Shown: in pieces, positions 47,850 to 56,021 of the stretch
How positions within the stretch are numbered: the first letter of the stretch is position 1
Layout: each line of letters starts with the position of its first letter
NCBI GenBank assembly: GCA_022796015.1
Contig: JAAWHU010000006.1
Location: forward strand, 1 to 64,000
DNA length: 64,000 bases
Direction of reading: 5' to 3'
Source of the DNA: Hungatella sp.
Lineage (GTDB): Bacteria > Bacillota > Clostridia > Lachnospirales > Lachnospiraceae
The notes under the pieces: generated by a model
What the model saw: the letters and a program-made list of their open reading frames with translations, nothing else
What the model was told of the DNA's origin: nothing
The model's database searches: none
Translations under genes and position numbers: made by a program

Positions 47850-47898
47850 GCCCCCCCCTGCCACCCCCTGAACGAAAAAGCATACTTTTACGTTCAAG

Positions 47899-47926
47899 AG
47901 GTTGGCGGGGGGCCGTCTGCCAACCT
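47899..47926. terminator. hairpin after GH140-like gene
   Basis: AGGTTGGC (47899-47906) and GCCAACCT (47919-47926) form an 8-bp GC-rich stem just past the stop of the minus-strand gene at 47934. The sequence from 47884 to 47926 also looks like a truncated extra left end of the palindromic element (ACGTTCA then CCGTCTGCC), so the terminator may derive from the element. Confidence 0.5.
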
Positions 47927-47933
47927 GAAAATT

Positions 47934-49208
47934 TTACTTCTGCCGTCCCACAATCAGCACATCCTCCTCCAGATTATGCATCTTAATAAGGCTCTTCCCC
48001 TCCTTAACCACCACATCAGGATACAGAACCTTTCGCTCATTCATATCAATCTCCAGGAACTCATACCTGCTGTAATCTCCCTTAAGTCTTACGGTTGTAT
48101 TAGAGGGCACATAGATGATTACAAAGGCATCATCCTCTGTCCTGGCAATGCGGATATCCTCCGTGTTGTTCTCGCACACATCTGTGACGGGAATCAGCTG
48201 ATCCCATCCATATGTCTCAAACAGATACTTCATATATCCATAATCCCAGGCGCCAGGCAGCTTCACCGCGTCTTCCCATGGCATGGGGGCGTCAAATCCC
48301 TCTCCCATAAGACTGGCAAAGGCCTTTCCCGTCTTGTGCCAGCTCCACACACCGTGGGCGCCGTAGGTAATGCCTGCACTGGCTCCTGACAGAACGCTTA
48401 ACCAGGCTGCCCGCCTGATGTCCCTTCTGGAGAACCGCCCGTACATGCGGCGGCTGAATCCCATCTGCTCATAACAAGGCTCGCTGTTGACAATGGGTTT
48501 TTCCGGGTACTCGTTATAGAACTTCTGAGCCAGGATATAGGGCATGGCCGGATTCTGGGCGTTGTGGCCGGACTGGTACATATAAAAGTCCATCTGTTCC
48601 AGGAACACGTCGGGGATCACGTCCAACCGTCCTTTGATGTGAAGGGTCTTCAAAGTATCCGGACTCAGCTCACAGATCTGGTCCATAACCTTCTTGTAAT
48701 AGCTGATGCTTCTGTCCGTATCAAAATCCGTATCCCCGCTGATTATATAGACTGGCTTAAACTCGTCAAAAGCCTCGTACTGCTTGTTCACCAGCTCCTC
48801 CAGAAAATCATACTCCATCACATTGCAGTCCTTCATCCTGCTGGCCCAGGTGTCAGGCACATAGTTGCTCCACAGAAGGACCAGAGCCAGTTCAAACCCC
48901 TTTTCAACTGCCATGCGGCACATGATCCTGGCCCGGTCGAAATATTCCTGATTCCAGGTTCCAAACTGAAACACCTGATTGTCCTGGGTGGGAAAGGGAT
49001 ACAGATTCATATCGGAAGGCGACCGGTCCCACTGAGGCAGAGTGTTGATCTGGAGGGTATTAAACCCCTGATATTTCCTCTGAGTCAGATAATACTCCCA
49101 CTCCTCTAAAGACACGTTGGTGAAAGCACTCCAGATGGTATCGGCCAGGTAAAAAAACGGCCTGCCGTCTCTCTCAAAGCTTCTTTTGTTTTTGCTGACT
49201 TTAATCAT
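47934..49208 (-). CDS. GH140-like (apiosidase-family) glycoside hydrolase
   Basis: 424-residue DUF4038/GH140-like (beta/alpha)8 hydrolase: N-terminal RSFERDGRPFFYLADTIWSAF, the two likely catalytic acids in YIISGDTDFD (Asp159) and VNSEPCYEQMG (Glu243), then TYGAHGVWSWHK. A C-terminal beta-sandwich follows. GH140 enzymes remove D-apiose from plant glycans (RG-II). No signal peptide, so it acts in the cytoplasm on an imported substrate. Last gene of the isomerase/transketolase/kinase/EIIC operon, 63 bases after the EIIC gene. Apiosidase specificity is inferred from family and context. Confidence 0.75.
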   Translation of the reverse strand: MIKVSKNKRSFERDGRPFFYLADTIWSAFTNVSLEEWEYYLTQRKYQGFNTLQINTLPQWDRSPSDMNLYPFPTQDNQVFQFGTWNQEYFDRARIMCRMAVEKGFELALVLLWSNYVPDTWASRMKDCNVMEYDFLEELVNKQYEAFDEFKPVYIISGDTDFDTDRSISYYKKVMDQICELSPDTLKTLHIKGRLDVIPDVFLEQMDFYMYQSGHNAQNPAMPYILAQKFYNEYPEKPIVNSEPCYEQMGFSRRMYGRFSRRDIRRAAWLSVLSGASAGITYGAHGVWSWHKTGKAFASLMGEGFDAPMPWEDAVKLPGAWDYGYMKYLFETYGWDQLIPVTDVCENNTEDIRIARTEDDAFVIIYVPSNTTVRLKGDYSRYEFLEIDMNERKVLYPDVVVKEGKSLIKMHNLEEDVLIVGRQK

Positions 49209-49271
49209 AAGAAACTCCTCTCCTAAGCATTTATCCTTCCTTCCAAGCGGCCGGGGCCGCCCTGGGAACCC

Positions 49272-50531
49272 TTATTCATTCTGCTCCTGCTGCTCTTCTT
49301 TCACTGCCATGCCGTCTGCTTTTTTCAAAAACGGAAGATATATGACGCATCCGATAGCAACCAGGGCGATCTGCAAAAGGGCAACCCGCCATCCTCCGGC
49401 AATAAACCCGCTTGCTACCACCGGCATGCCGAAGGGCACCTGAACACCGCTTAATCTGGGCACCAGACCTATGGCCATAGCCCCGTAGGCCACTGCCACC
49501 TGAACCAAAGGCACGGTAATGAACGGAACAGCCATGAGGGGATTGAGCACCATAGGCATACCGAAGACTACCGGCTCATTGATGGTAAAGCATCCCGGAA
49601 CCAGAGACAATTTCCCGATGGCTTTGTGCTTTTCCGCCTTGCAGAAGAACACTAAGAGAATGCACAGGGACAAGGTTCCTCCCGCCCCTCCGATACCGGC
49701 AAACAGGCTGTAAAATGTCTTGCCCAGAATGTTGGGCAGCTGAGAGTTAGGGATTCCGGCAGCCACTGCCTCCATCTGAATGGTGTCAAGAGGCAGGTAC
49801 AAGGCGTTGACAAATGCCGAGATGACCAGGGAACCATGGATTCCGAAAAACCACAATATCATCTGGAACAGTACCAAAATCAGCAGAGAGAATACATTGT
49901 TGCTCAAATTCTGCAGCGGCGCCGCCAGTATGGCATAGATCATCTCCGCAAAAGAACCCCATGAGGTAAAAGAGAACGCAATAGCCACCACCACAAAGAT
50001 GCCGCCTGCCATAATGGCCGGGAACAAGCTGGAAAATGTAGTAGCCACCACAGGAGGCACACTCTCCGGCATCTTAATGGTAAATCCTCTCTGTTTAAAC
50101 AGGACATAAAGCCTGGTGGCCGCCAGGGACACGATCATACCGGTAAAAAGACCTTTTGCTCCAAGCCAGTCGATGTTCAGGTAATTGACTCCTTCCACAT
50201 TGGCCATGGGGGTCACGATGAGGAAGGCAAACAGAGAAATCAGTCCTGCCGGCAGACCTCCCTCGTGAAACTCATCAGCCAGGCGGTAGGCAATCATAAA
50301 TACAGCATACAATGTCATACAGCTGGTTGTCAATGTGGACGCCGCCATAAGATAGGGACGGATTCCCAGGTTGTTTAAGATGTCTTTCCAGCCCGGAACA
50401 GGAAGCACTGCCACCAGAAGGGCCAGAGAGCCGATCATCAATATGGGCAAAAGCGCCATCAAACCGTTGGATATGGATTTCAGATACTTATTCCCTTGAA
50501 CCGCCAAAGCTATTTCCTGAACTTTTTCCAT
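49272..50531 (-). CDS. PTS EIIC, lactose/cellobiose family
   Basis: 419-residue permease with about ten membrane helices. Motifs match the cellobiose-type EIIC family: MILWFFGIHGSLVISAFV, SLVPGCFTINEPVVFGMPMVLNPLMAVPFI with the conserved NEP, and VQVPFGMPVVASGFIAGGWR. It is 38 bases downstream of the FGGY kinase. No EIIA or EIIB is encoded nearby. The substrate is presumably the apiosyl glycoside cleaved by the adjacent hydrolase, in which case cleavage occurs after phosphorylating uptake. Confidence 0.9.
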   Translation of the reverse strand: MEKVQEIALAVQGNKYLKSISNGLMALLPILMIGSLALLVAVLPVPGWKDILNNLGIRPYLMAASTLTTSCMTLYAVFMIAYRLADEFHEGGLPAGLISLFAFLIVTPMANVEGVNYLNIDWLGAKGLFTGMIVSLAATRLYVLFKQRGFTIKMPESVPPVVATTFSSLFPAIMAGGIFVVVAIAFSFTSWGSFAEMIYAILAAPLQNLSNNVFSLLILVLFQMILWFFGIHGSLVISAFVNALYLPLDTIQMEAVAAGIPNSQLPNILGKTFYSLFAGIGGAGGTLSLCILLVFFCKAEKHKAIGKLSLVPGCFTINEPVVFGMPMVLNPLMAVPFITVPLVQVAVAYGAMAIGLVPRLSGVQVPFGMPVVASGFIAGGWRVALLQIALVAIGCVIYLPFLKKADGMAVKEEQQEQNE

Positions 50532-50569
50532 AAGATAAATCCTCCATTCTCATAATGAATTATTTGGTT

Positions 50570-52090
50570 TTATTTTTGTGAAGCCTTTGGTTTCACAGAT
50601 AACAGTGTCTTTTCCACGGCTTCTTTCCAGCCCATATACCGATCCGCCATCTCTTCCGGTTTCCTGCCCGGTTTAAAAAAGGAGACCAGCCTGTTTCCGA
50701 ATATTGTTTCCCTGTCATAGATTCCGGCCTGAATTCCTGCCATGTAAGCCGCCCCGATACCAGACAGTTCCTCGGCGTTGGGAACCTTCACCGGAATCCC
50801 AAGAACATCGCTTTGAAACTGCATCAGATACTCATTTTTTGTAGGTCCGCCATCTACCCACAGTTCCGATTCCTGAATCCCCGAGGCCTCCTCCATAATC
50901 TGAATCAGATCCGTAATCTGGTAGGCAATGCACTCTAAAGCCGCCTTTACAATCTCGTTCTTTCCCGTAGTCCTGCTCATACCCAGAATTGACGCCCGGG
51001 CCTCTGTATTCCAGTAGGGTGCCCCAAGACCGGTAAATGCCGGCACCAGATAGGTCTTATCCTCCTGATTCGCCTCCCTGGCAAGAAATTCCGTTTCCCA
51101 TGGGGAAGCGATCAGCCCCAGGCTGTCCTTGAGCCATGTAATCACAGCTCCTGTATAGTTGATGTTGCCTTCCAGCACATAGACTACCTGGCCATCGATT
51201 CCCCATCCCAGAGAGGTGACCACATCGGGCGACATCACCGGGGAATCTCCGATATTCATCATAACAGAAGAGCCTGTGCCGTATGTAGCTTTGATCATTC
51301 CCTTCTCATGGCACCCGTGGCCAAACAACGCTCCGTGGGAGTCCCCCAGAACCCCCAGAATAGGAACAGGCTGCTCAAAGAACCCGTCAAAATCCGTTTC
51401 CCCGAAGAATCCGTTGGAATCTGTCACCTTGGGAAGACACTGGGGTGGCACATGGAACAGCCGGCACAACTCTTCATCCCACTGAAGAGTCAGGATATTG
51501 AACAGCTGAGTCCTGGAGGCATTGGAGTAATCGGTGCGAAACTCCCTGCCCCCTGTCAGGCGGTACACCAGCCACGCATCTATGGTGCCGCAGCATAGTT
51601 CCCCTCTCTCGGCTCTTTCTCTGGCCTCCGGCACATGTTCCATGATCCAGGACCATTTTGCTGCCGAGAAATAGGGGGATAATCTTAATCCTGTGCGTCC
51701 CTTTACCAGTTTTTCTGCCCCTGCCTTTTTCAGGCGTTTACAAATCTCTTCCCCTCTGGCGCACTGCCACACTACTGCATTGCACACCGGTTCCCCTGTG
51801 GTTCTGTCCCAGGCTGCCGCCGTCTCCCGCTGGTTGCTGATTCCCACTGCCGCCACTGCCCCTCTGGGGATTCCTGCCTTCTGCACTACATCCCGCACTG
51901 CCTGAATGGTATTGTAGTAAATCTCCATCAGATTGTGCTCCACCCAGCCCTTGTCGTTGACAATCTGGCCATGGGAAATGTCCGATCTGGCCAGAAGTTT
52001 TCCCTCCCTGTCAAAGATCAGAGCCTTGGTTCCCTGGGTACTCTGATCAATTCCCAGTATATAGATCCCTTTTTCTCTCTCCTCACTCAT
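50570..52090 (-). CDS. FGGY carbohydrate kinase, probable apulose kinase
   Basis: 506 residues from the ATG 52090 (GAGAGAAGAG upstream). FGGY fold: N-terminal phosphate loop YILGIDQSTQGTKALIFD, central YGTGSSVMMNIGDSP and adenosine-site motif ELWVDGGPTKNEYLMQFQSD, with SGIGAAYMAGIQAG near the end. It resembles glycerol kinase overall, but the pairing with a split transketolase and an isomerase matches the D-apiose pathway in which apulose is phosphorylated at O4. Annotators may call it glycerol kinase; no glp genes are near. 31 bases separate it from the transketolase C half. Confidence 0.8.
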   Translation of the reverse strand: MSEEREKGIYILGIDQSTQGTKALIFDREGKLLARSDISHGQIVNDKGWVEHNLMEIYYNTIQAVRDVVQKAGIPRGAVAAVGISNQRETAAAWDRTTGEPVCNAVVWQCARGEEICKRLKKAGAEKLVKGRTGLRLSPYFSAAKWSWIMEHVPEARERAERGELCCGTIDAWLVYRLTGGREFRTDYSNASRTQLFNILTLQWDEELCRLFHVPPQCLPKVTDSNGFFGETDFDGFFEQPVPILGVLGDSHGALFGHGCHEKGMIKATYGTGSSVMMNIGDSPVMSPDVVTSLGWGIDGQVVYVLEGNINYTGAVITWLKDSLGLIASPWETEFLAREANQEDKTYLVPAFTGLGAPYWNTEARASILGMSRTTGKNEIVKAALECIAYQITDLIQIMEEASGIQESELWVDGGPTKNEYLMQFQSDVLGIPVKVPNAEELSGIGAAYMAGIQAGIYDRETIFGNRLVSFFKPGRKPEEMADRYMGWKEAVEKTLLSVKPKASQK

Positions 52091-52121
52091 ATCTCTTCTC
52101 TCTCCACCCCCCTTTCCCTTC

Positions 52122-53060
52122 TCAGTTATGCTCCAAAACCTCTTCCATCCTCCTGGCGATCCCTGCCCCATTGAGTCCGTAGTAATCAAAGATCTCCTGG
52201 GACGTTCCCGAGATTACAGGGGCGTCGGGAAGAGACAGATTGACCACCCTCCTTGGACAAGTTGACGCCACCACCTGAGACACCATGGACCCAAGTCCGC
52301 CGAAGGGCGAATGCTCCTCTACAGTCAGCAGGGCTCTGGCGCCTCCGGCTGCCCTTGCTACGGCCTCCCGGTCAAGGGGTTTGACACAATACATGTCAAG
52401 AACCGTAACATGAATCCCTTTTTCCTCCAGAAGTTTTGCTCCTTCCAGGGCCGGCAGGACCATCTCCCCGCAGGCAATGATAGCCCCATCTCGTCCTTCT
52501 TTAAGAACCGTGGCCTGGTCCATGGCAAAGGGGCAATCATTCTCCTTATAAATATCCCCCACCGGATTCCGTCCCACCCGGATATATGCCGGTTTTGTGT
52601 CCTTAAGCAGGGCTTCTACCAGACGTCTGGTCTGATGGCGGTCACTGGGCAGATAGACTCTCATATTGGGAATGGCAGACATCGCCGCAATGTCCTGTGC
52701 CGAGTGATGGCTCATACCCAGGGCCCCGTAGCTGACGCCTCCCGAGATTCCCACAAGGGTTACATTGGTATCAGAATAAGCCACATCCACTTTGCACTGC
52801 TCGTAGCTTCTGGTAGTGAGAAAACAGGCCGGGGACATGGCAAAGGGCTTCTTCCCGCTTTTTGCAAGACCGGCGGCGATTCCCACCATATTCTGTTCCG
52901 CGATTCCCACCTCCACAAACTGATCCGGATAAGCCTCTGTAAAAGGAATCATGGAAGCGGAGCCTCTGGAATCACAGCACAGCACTACAATGTCTTTATC
53001 TGCGGCTGCCTGCTCCATAAGGACTTCACAGATGGCCTGACGGTTAGGAATCTGATTCAT
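52122..53060 (-). CDS. transketolase, C-terminal subunit
   Basis: 312 residues from ATG 53060 with AAAGGAGGAATG upstream. Contains the pyrimidine-binding and C-terminal domains of a split transketolase: VEVGIAEQNMVGIAAGLAKSGKKPF with the catalytic Glu that activates thiamine diphosphate, SHHSAQDIAAMSAIPNMRVYLPSD, and TVEEHSPFGGLGSMVSQVVA. Overlaps the N-terminal subunit gene by 17 bases, so they are made together as a heterodimer. The two-subunit form adjacent to kinase and isomerase matches apulose-4-phosphate transketolase (AptA/AptB type). Confidence 0.87.
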   Translation of the reverse strand: MNQIPNRQAICEVLMEQAAADKDIVVLCCDSRGSASMIPFTEAYPDQFVEVGIAEQNMVGIAAGLAKSGKKPFAMSPACFLTTRSYEQCKVDVAYSDTNVTLVGISGGVSYGALGMSHHSAQDIAAMSAIPNMRVYLPSDRHQTRRLVEALLKDTKPAYIRVGRNPVGDIYKENDCPFAMDQATVLKEGRDGAIIACGEMVLPALEGAKLLEEKGIHVTVLDMYCVKPLDREAVARAAGGARALLTVEEHSPFGGLGSMVSQVVASTCPRRVVNLSLPDAPVISGTSQEIFDYYGLNGAGIARRMEEVLEHN

Positions 53061-53892
53061 GGATGCATTCCTCCTTTCGCTTCTGAAAATCGGCAACAAT
53101 CTGCCTGTATTCCTCCTGGCTTGGCACCTTATGGTGCCACCCTGCCTGGTTCTCCATAATAGGGGAACCGAAGCCTTTTATGGTATAGGCGATAATCGCG
53201 CTGGGTTTCCCCTTTACACTTCTTGCCTCCTGAAATGCCCTGGATAAAGCCTCAATATCATTGCCATCTTTTACAGAGATCACATGCCATCCGAAGGCTG
53301 TCCAGCGTTCCTCCTGACTGTCCTGGGTCATTACATTCTCAGTACAGCCGGATATCTGGAGACGGTTCCGATCCACCACGGCACACAGGTTATCCAGCTT
53401 ATAATGTCCGGCCGCCATGGCCCCTTCCCACACAGAGCCTTCCGCCAGCTCTCCATCTCCCATGACTGTATAGACTCTTGACCTTCTTCCATCCATCCGA
53501 GCCGCCAAAGCCATGCCCGTACACACGGAGAGCCCATGCCCCAGGGAACCGGAATTCATCTCGATTCCCGGAAGTTTATTGTTGGGGTGGCCGATGTACT
53601 TGGTTTTGAACCTGGAGAAACCGGCTTTCACTTCTTCTATATCTAAAAATCCCCTGGCTGCCAAAACCCCATATAGCGCCTCCACCGCATGGCCTTTGCT
53701 AAGAACAAAAAGATCCCGGTCTGGATCCTCGGCATTTTGGGGGGAGATGTTCATTTCCCTGTAATAGAGGGTAATGAGAATATCCAGCACACTCATATCC
53801 CCGCCTATATGTCCGGTCTTCCCCGCCATGATAATATCCGCCACGTCTTTCCTTATGTCATAAGACAATGCCCTTAAATTCTCCATGTTCAT
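53044..53892 (-). CDS. transketolase, N-terminal (ThDP-binding) subunit
   Basis: 282 residues covering the ThDP pyrophosphate-binding domain: KTGHIGGDMSVLDILITLYYREM, SKGHAVEALYGVLAARG, MNSGSLGHGLSVCTGMALAAR and the GDGELAEGSVWEGAMAAGHYKLDN metal-binding motif. Begins four bases inside the end of the isomerase gene. ATG at 53892 has GAGGAG nearby; a second ATG two codons on is possible. Forms one enzyme with the downstream subunit. Confidence 0.87.
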   Translation of the reverse strand: MNMENLRALSYDIRKDVADIIMAGKTGHIGGDMSVLDILITLYYREMNISPQNAEDPDRDLFVLSKGHAVEALYGVLAARGFLDIEEVKAGFSRFKTKYIGHPNNKLPGIEMNSGSLGHGLSVCTGMALAARMDGRRSRVYTVMGDGELAEGSVWEGAMAAGHYKLDNLCAVVDRNRLQISGCTENVMTQDSQEERWTAFGWHVISVKDGNDIEALSRAFQEARSVKGKPSAIIAYTIKGFGSPIMENQAGWHHKVPSQEEYRQIVADFQKRKEECIHESDS

Positions 53893-55289
53893 TCTCCTCT
53901 GATACAGGCTTTTACTTCTTCTTCAATGGGGTCGTACAGATCCGGCTTCACTCCTATGTACTTGCACGCCTCATAAAGGGCAGGGACAAGATCCATATGG
54001 ATTCCCACACAGTGATGAATATAAGGCCCGCACACCAGCTTATCCTCCAGCCGCTTTAGGTTCTCTACCTCCACCCATACATAAGTTCCTTTTGTATAGG
54101 GACCATCCACGCCTTTGGCTCTCCCCAGAAGAAGAGAATATTCCCCGTTGTCCCCATCAAACCGGCACAAAGTCATGTCTCCGTGTTTTGCCTCCGCCTC
54201 CACGGCTCCGGGATGGTCAAATGCCAGGGGATAGCCGATGGAAGGCTTTTCTTTCGCCACGGAAATGGGCCAGGGACCGCAGTGCTGAAGCAGTTCTCCG
54301 TTTTCATTGTCCGGGTGGCGAACCGTCCAGTCCGCAAAAAAGCTTCTTGCCTCTCCCATGGCTGCCGCCTCCGCCATAAGAGCCGTTACAGCCCCGTGAA
54401 TATCGGTCTCACAGACCACGGGAATCCCCTCTTCATTGAGAAGGGAATTTGCCGCACAGGGCATAATGCCGATCTCCGACTGCAGGGCGTTCCAGCACTG
54501 AATGGCGATGGCGCGGCAGCCATATCTTTCGGCCAGGTTTTTCATGGCTGCTTTCAATACCGCCACCTGCTTAAGCTCCTCCGGCTTAATACACACATTC
54601 ATGGAAGAATAGCAGTAAGAAACGATTCGTTCCACTTCTTTTCCTTCTGCTGCCACCTTCTCCATCTCCTGTCTAAGCTCTGTCATGGGAACCGGGGCCA
54701 GCTGAATATTGAACCGCTCCAGCAGCTCCCCCTCATTGCACATGGTACTCCAGAAGTCAAAGGGCCTGGGAGCAATCTGAAGAATACGGATATCCCGGAA
54801 TACTTTGACAATGCTGCATACCCTGAGAAAATTTCTGATCCCCCGCTCAAACTCCGGATCCGTAAGGCGGCAGTTGCACAGATAGGTAAAGGGAACCTGA
54901 AATCTTCTGAGCACCTTTCCTGTGGCAAAGAGACCGCACTGGCTGTCCCTGAGACGCACCCCCTTCTCATCGGGCCTTTCATCCCTGGGGCCCCACAAAA
55001 GCACCGGCACCTTCAGCTCCTTTGCCAGACGAGCACAGACATACTCGGTTCCGAAATTGCAGTGGGGAAGAAACAGTCCGTCAATTCTCTCCCGCCGAAA
55101 CTTTTCGGCGACCGCTCTCTGATCCTGGTCACTGTAGAGAAGCCCTTCTTCATTGATATCATCAATGCCGACAAATTCCACTCCCAGTTCTTCAAGGCGC
55201 TGCCTCGTAAGACCTGCATACCTGACGGCATCCGGGGCGCTGAATATACTCCGCCGCGTAGGAGCATACCCAATCCGAATCCTATCCAT
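53889..55289 (-). CDS. L-fucose/L-arabinose isomerase-like enzyme, probable apiose isomerase
   Basis: 466 residues with the architecture of the L-fucose/L-arabinose isomerase family: N-terminal RIGYAPTRRSIF, GLFLPHCNFGTEYVCARLAK, VPVLLWGPRDE, a central metal site around AIAIQCWNALQSEIGIMPCAAN and PVVCETDIHGAVTALMAEAA, and a C-terminal CRFDGDNGEYSLLLGRAKG. First gene of the six-gene operon. In the established non-oxidative D-apiose route, isomerisation to D-apulose comes first. The specificity here is inferred from context; the family itself has broad substrates. Confidence 0.75.
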   Translation of the reverse strand: MDRIRIGYAPTRRSIFSAPDAVRYAGLTRQRLEELGVEFVGIDDINEEGLLYSDQDQRAVAEKFRRERIDGLFLPHCNFGTEYVCARLAKELKVPVLLWGPRDERPDEKGVRLRDSQCGLFATGKVLRRFQVPFTYLCNCRLTDPEFERGIRNFLRVCSIVKVFRDIRILQIAPRPFDFWSTMCNEGELLERFNIQLAPVPMTELRQEMEKVAAEGKEVERIVSYCYSSMNVCIKPEELKQVAVLKAAMKNLAERYGCRAIAIQCWNALQSEIGIMPCAANSLLNEEGIPVVCETDIHGAVTALMAEAAAMGEARSFFADWTVRHPDNENGELLQHCGPWPISVAKEKPSIGYPLAFDHPGAVEAEAKHGDMTLCRFDGDNGEYSLLLGRAKGVDGPYTKGTYVWVEVENLKRLEDKLVCGPYIHHCVGIHMDLVPALYEACKYIGVKPDLYDPIEEEVKACIRGE

Positions 55290-55341
55290 GGCGCAATCCT
55301 CCTTTTTAAATAATTAAATTTTATTCAATGATTGTAGTTTA

Positions 55342-55370
55342 ATTTTACTTAATATTAGTTAAATTGTCAA
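55342..55370 (-). promoter_or_regulatory. promoter of the isomerase operon
   Basis: Minus strand TTGACA (55370-55365), 17 bases, TAAAAT (55347-55342), 53 bases ahead of the isomerase start, in a very AT-rich region (55310-55415) with several overlapping partial dyads that could hold a LacI-type operator. Confidence 0.65.
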
Positions 55371-55448
55371 TAGTAAATTAAATAAGATTTAGATAATTAT
55401 TAAACTCAATTAAATTATGCTTTTTTCGTTCATCTTGGCAGAAAGGCC

Positions 55449-55587
55449 GTCCGGGAGGAACTTGTATTCCCATTCGGGGCCGCTTTCGCTTAGGTTCCCC
55501 CTGCAGCGGTACTAAGCTCGCAAAAGACGCGAGCTAAGGACCGGCGGGGGAAATACCCCTCACCGGGAATACAAGCTCCTCCCGGAC
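55449..55587. repeat. hairpin B1 of copy B
   Basis: Arms at 55449-55471 and 55565-55587 pair over 23 bases with one mismatch and are of the same type as A2 (CCGGGAGG...). The core with AAGCTCGC / GCGAGCT is conserved. Confidence 0.75.
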
Positions 55588-55759
55588 TGCATTCCTGGCA
55601 AGCCTGAATGAAAGGCGCCGGGAAAATGTGGCGCCCACAAGGTTTTCTCTGGCTAAAGCCAAATGCCTAAGAACTCGACCATGATTTTACAAAAGCCGAA
55701 GATATCCTTGGGGAGGATTCCTTCTACCGGCGTATTTCTTTCGAGTCGCCAGGAATGTA

Positions 55760-55900
55760 GTCTTGCCGGAACATAGATATCCGATGAGGGGACATTTCCA
55801 CCGCCGGTCCTTGGCTCGTGTCTTTTACGAGCTTAGTACCGCTGCAGGGGGAACCTGAGCGAAAGCGTGCCCCGAATGGATATCTATGTTCCGGCAAGAC
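55760..55900. repeat. hairpin B2 of copy B
   Basis: Arms at 55760-55782 and 55878-55900 are perfect complements over 23 bases and are of the A1 type (TCTTGCCGGAACATAG...). The core again holds the CCGCTGCAGGGGG segment. Confidence 0.75.
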
Positions 55901-55940
55901 GGCCCCCTGCCCATCTCCTGAACGAAAAGGTATAATTTAA

Positions 55941-55989
55941 TTGACGAACCCGCCTTTTTTCGGTATCATTGAATTATCACTAAATTATT
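55941..55989 (+). promoter_or_regulatory. promoter and putative operator of lacI-type gene 1
   Basis: TTGACG (55941-55946), 17 bases, TATCAT (55964-55969). ACTAAATTATT (55979-55989) is shared with the region upstream of the second lacI-type gene (60284-60294), suggesting a common operator. Confidence 0.6.
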
Positions 55990-56021
55990 TCAAATACTTA
56001 AATAACAGAAAGGCATTTTCT

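Larger units (their letters stand above)
47361..47883. mobile_element. palindromic composite element, copy A
   Basis: 523 bp bounded by perfect 17-bp terminal inverted repeats (ATGCTTTTTCGTTCAGG / its complement). Inside are two long hairpins (47396-47536 and 47711-47849) separated by a 174-bp linker, with no credible open reading frame. An inverted copy with the same order of parts lies at 55417-55933. Similar to a MITE or a large structured repeat, with no transposase. It follows directly the GntR remnant. Confidence 0.75.
55417..55933. mobile_element. palindromic composite element, copy B (inverted)
   Basis: 517 bp that, read on the minus strand, follows copy A (47361-47883) from end to end: terminal repeats ATGC(T)nCGTTCA, two hairpins (here 55449-55587 and 55760-55900) and a diverged linker. 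The flanks CAATTAAATT and AATTTAATTG extend the inverted repeat by ten bases, or represent the insertion site. No credible gene inside. It separates the minus-strand operon promoter from the lacI promoter. With 55290-55416 (promoter region), this accounts for the 732 bases between genes. Confidence 0.75.

Noticed and set aside
50570..52090. Glycerol kinase glpK
   Set aside because: Sequence is GlpK-like but there is no glpF, glpD or glycerol-related regulator; the operon context supports a pentulose kinase.
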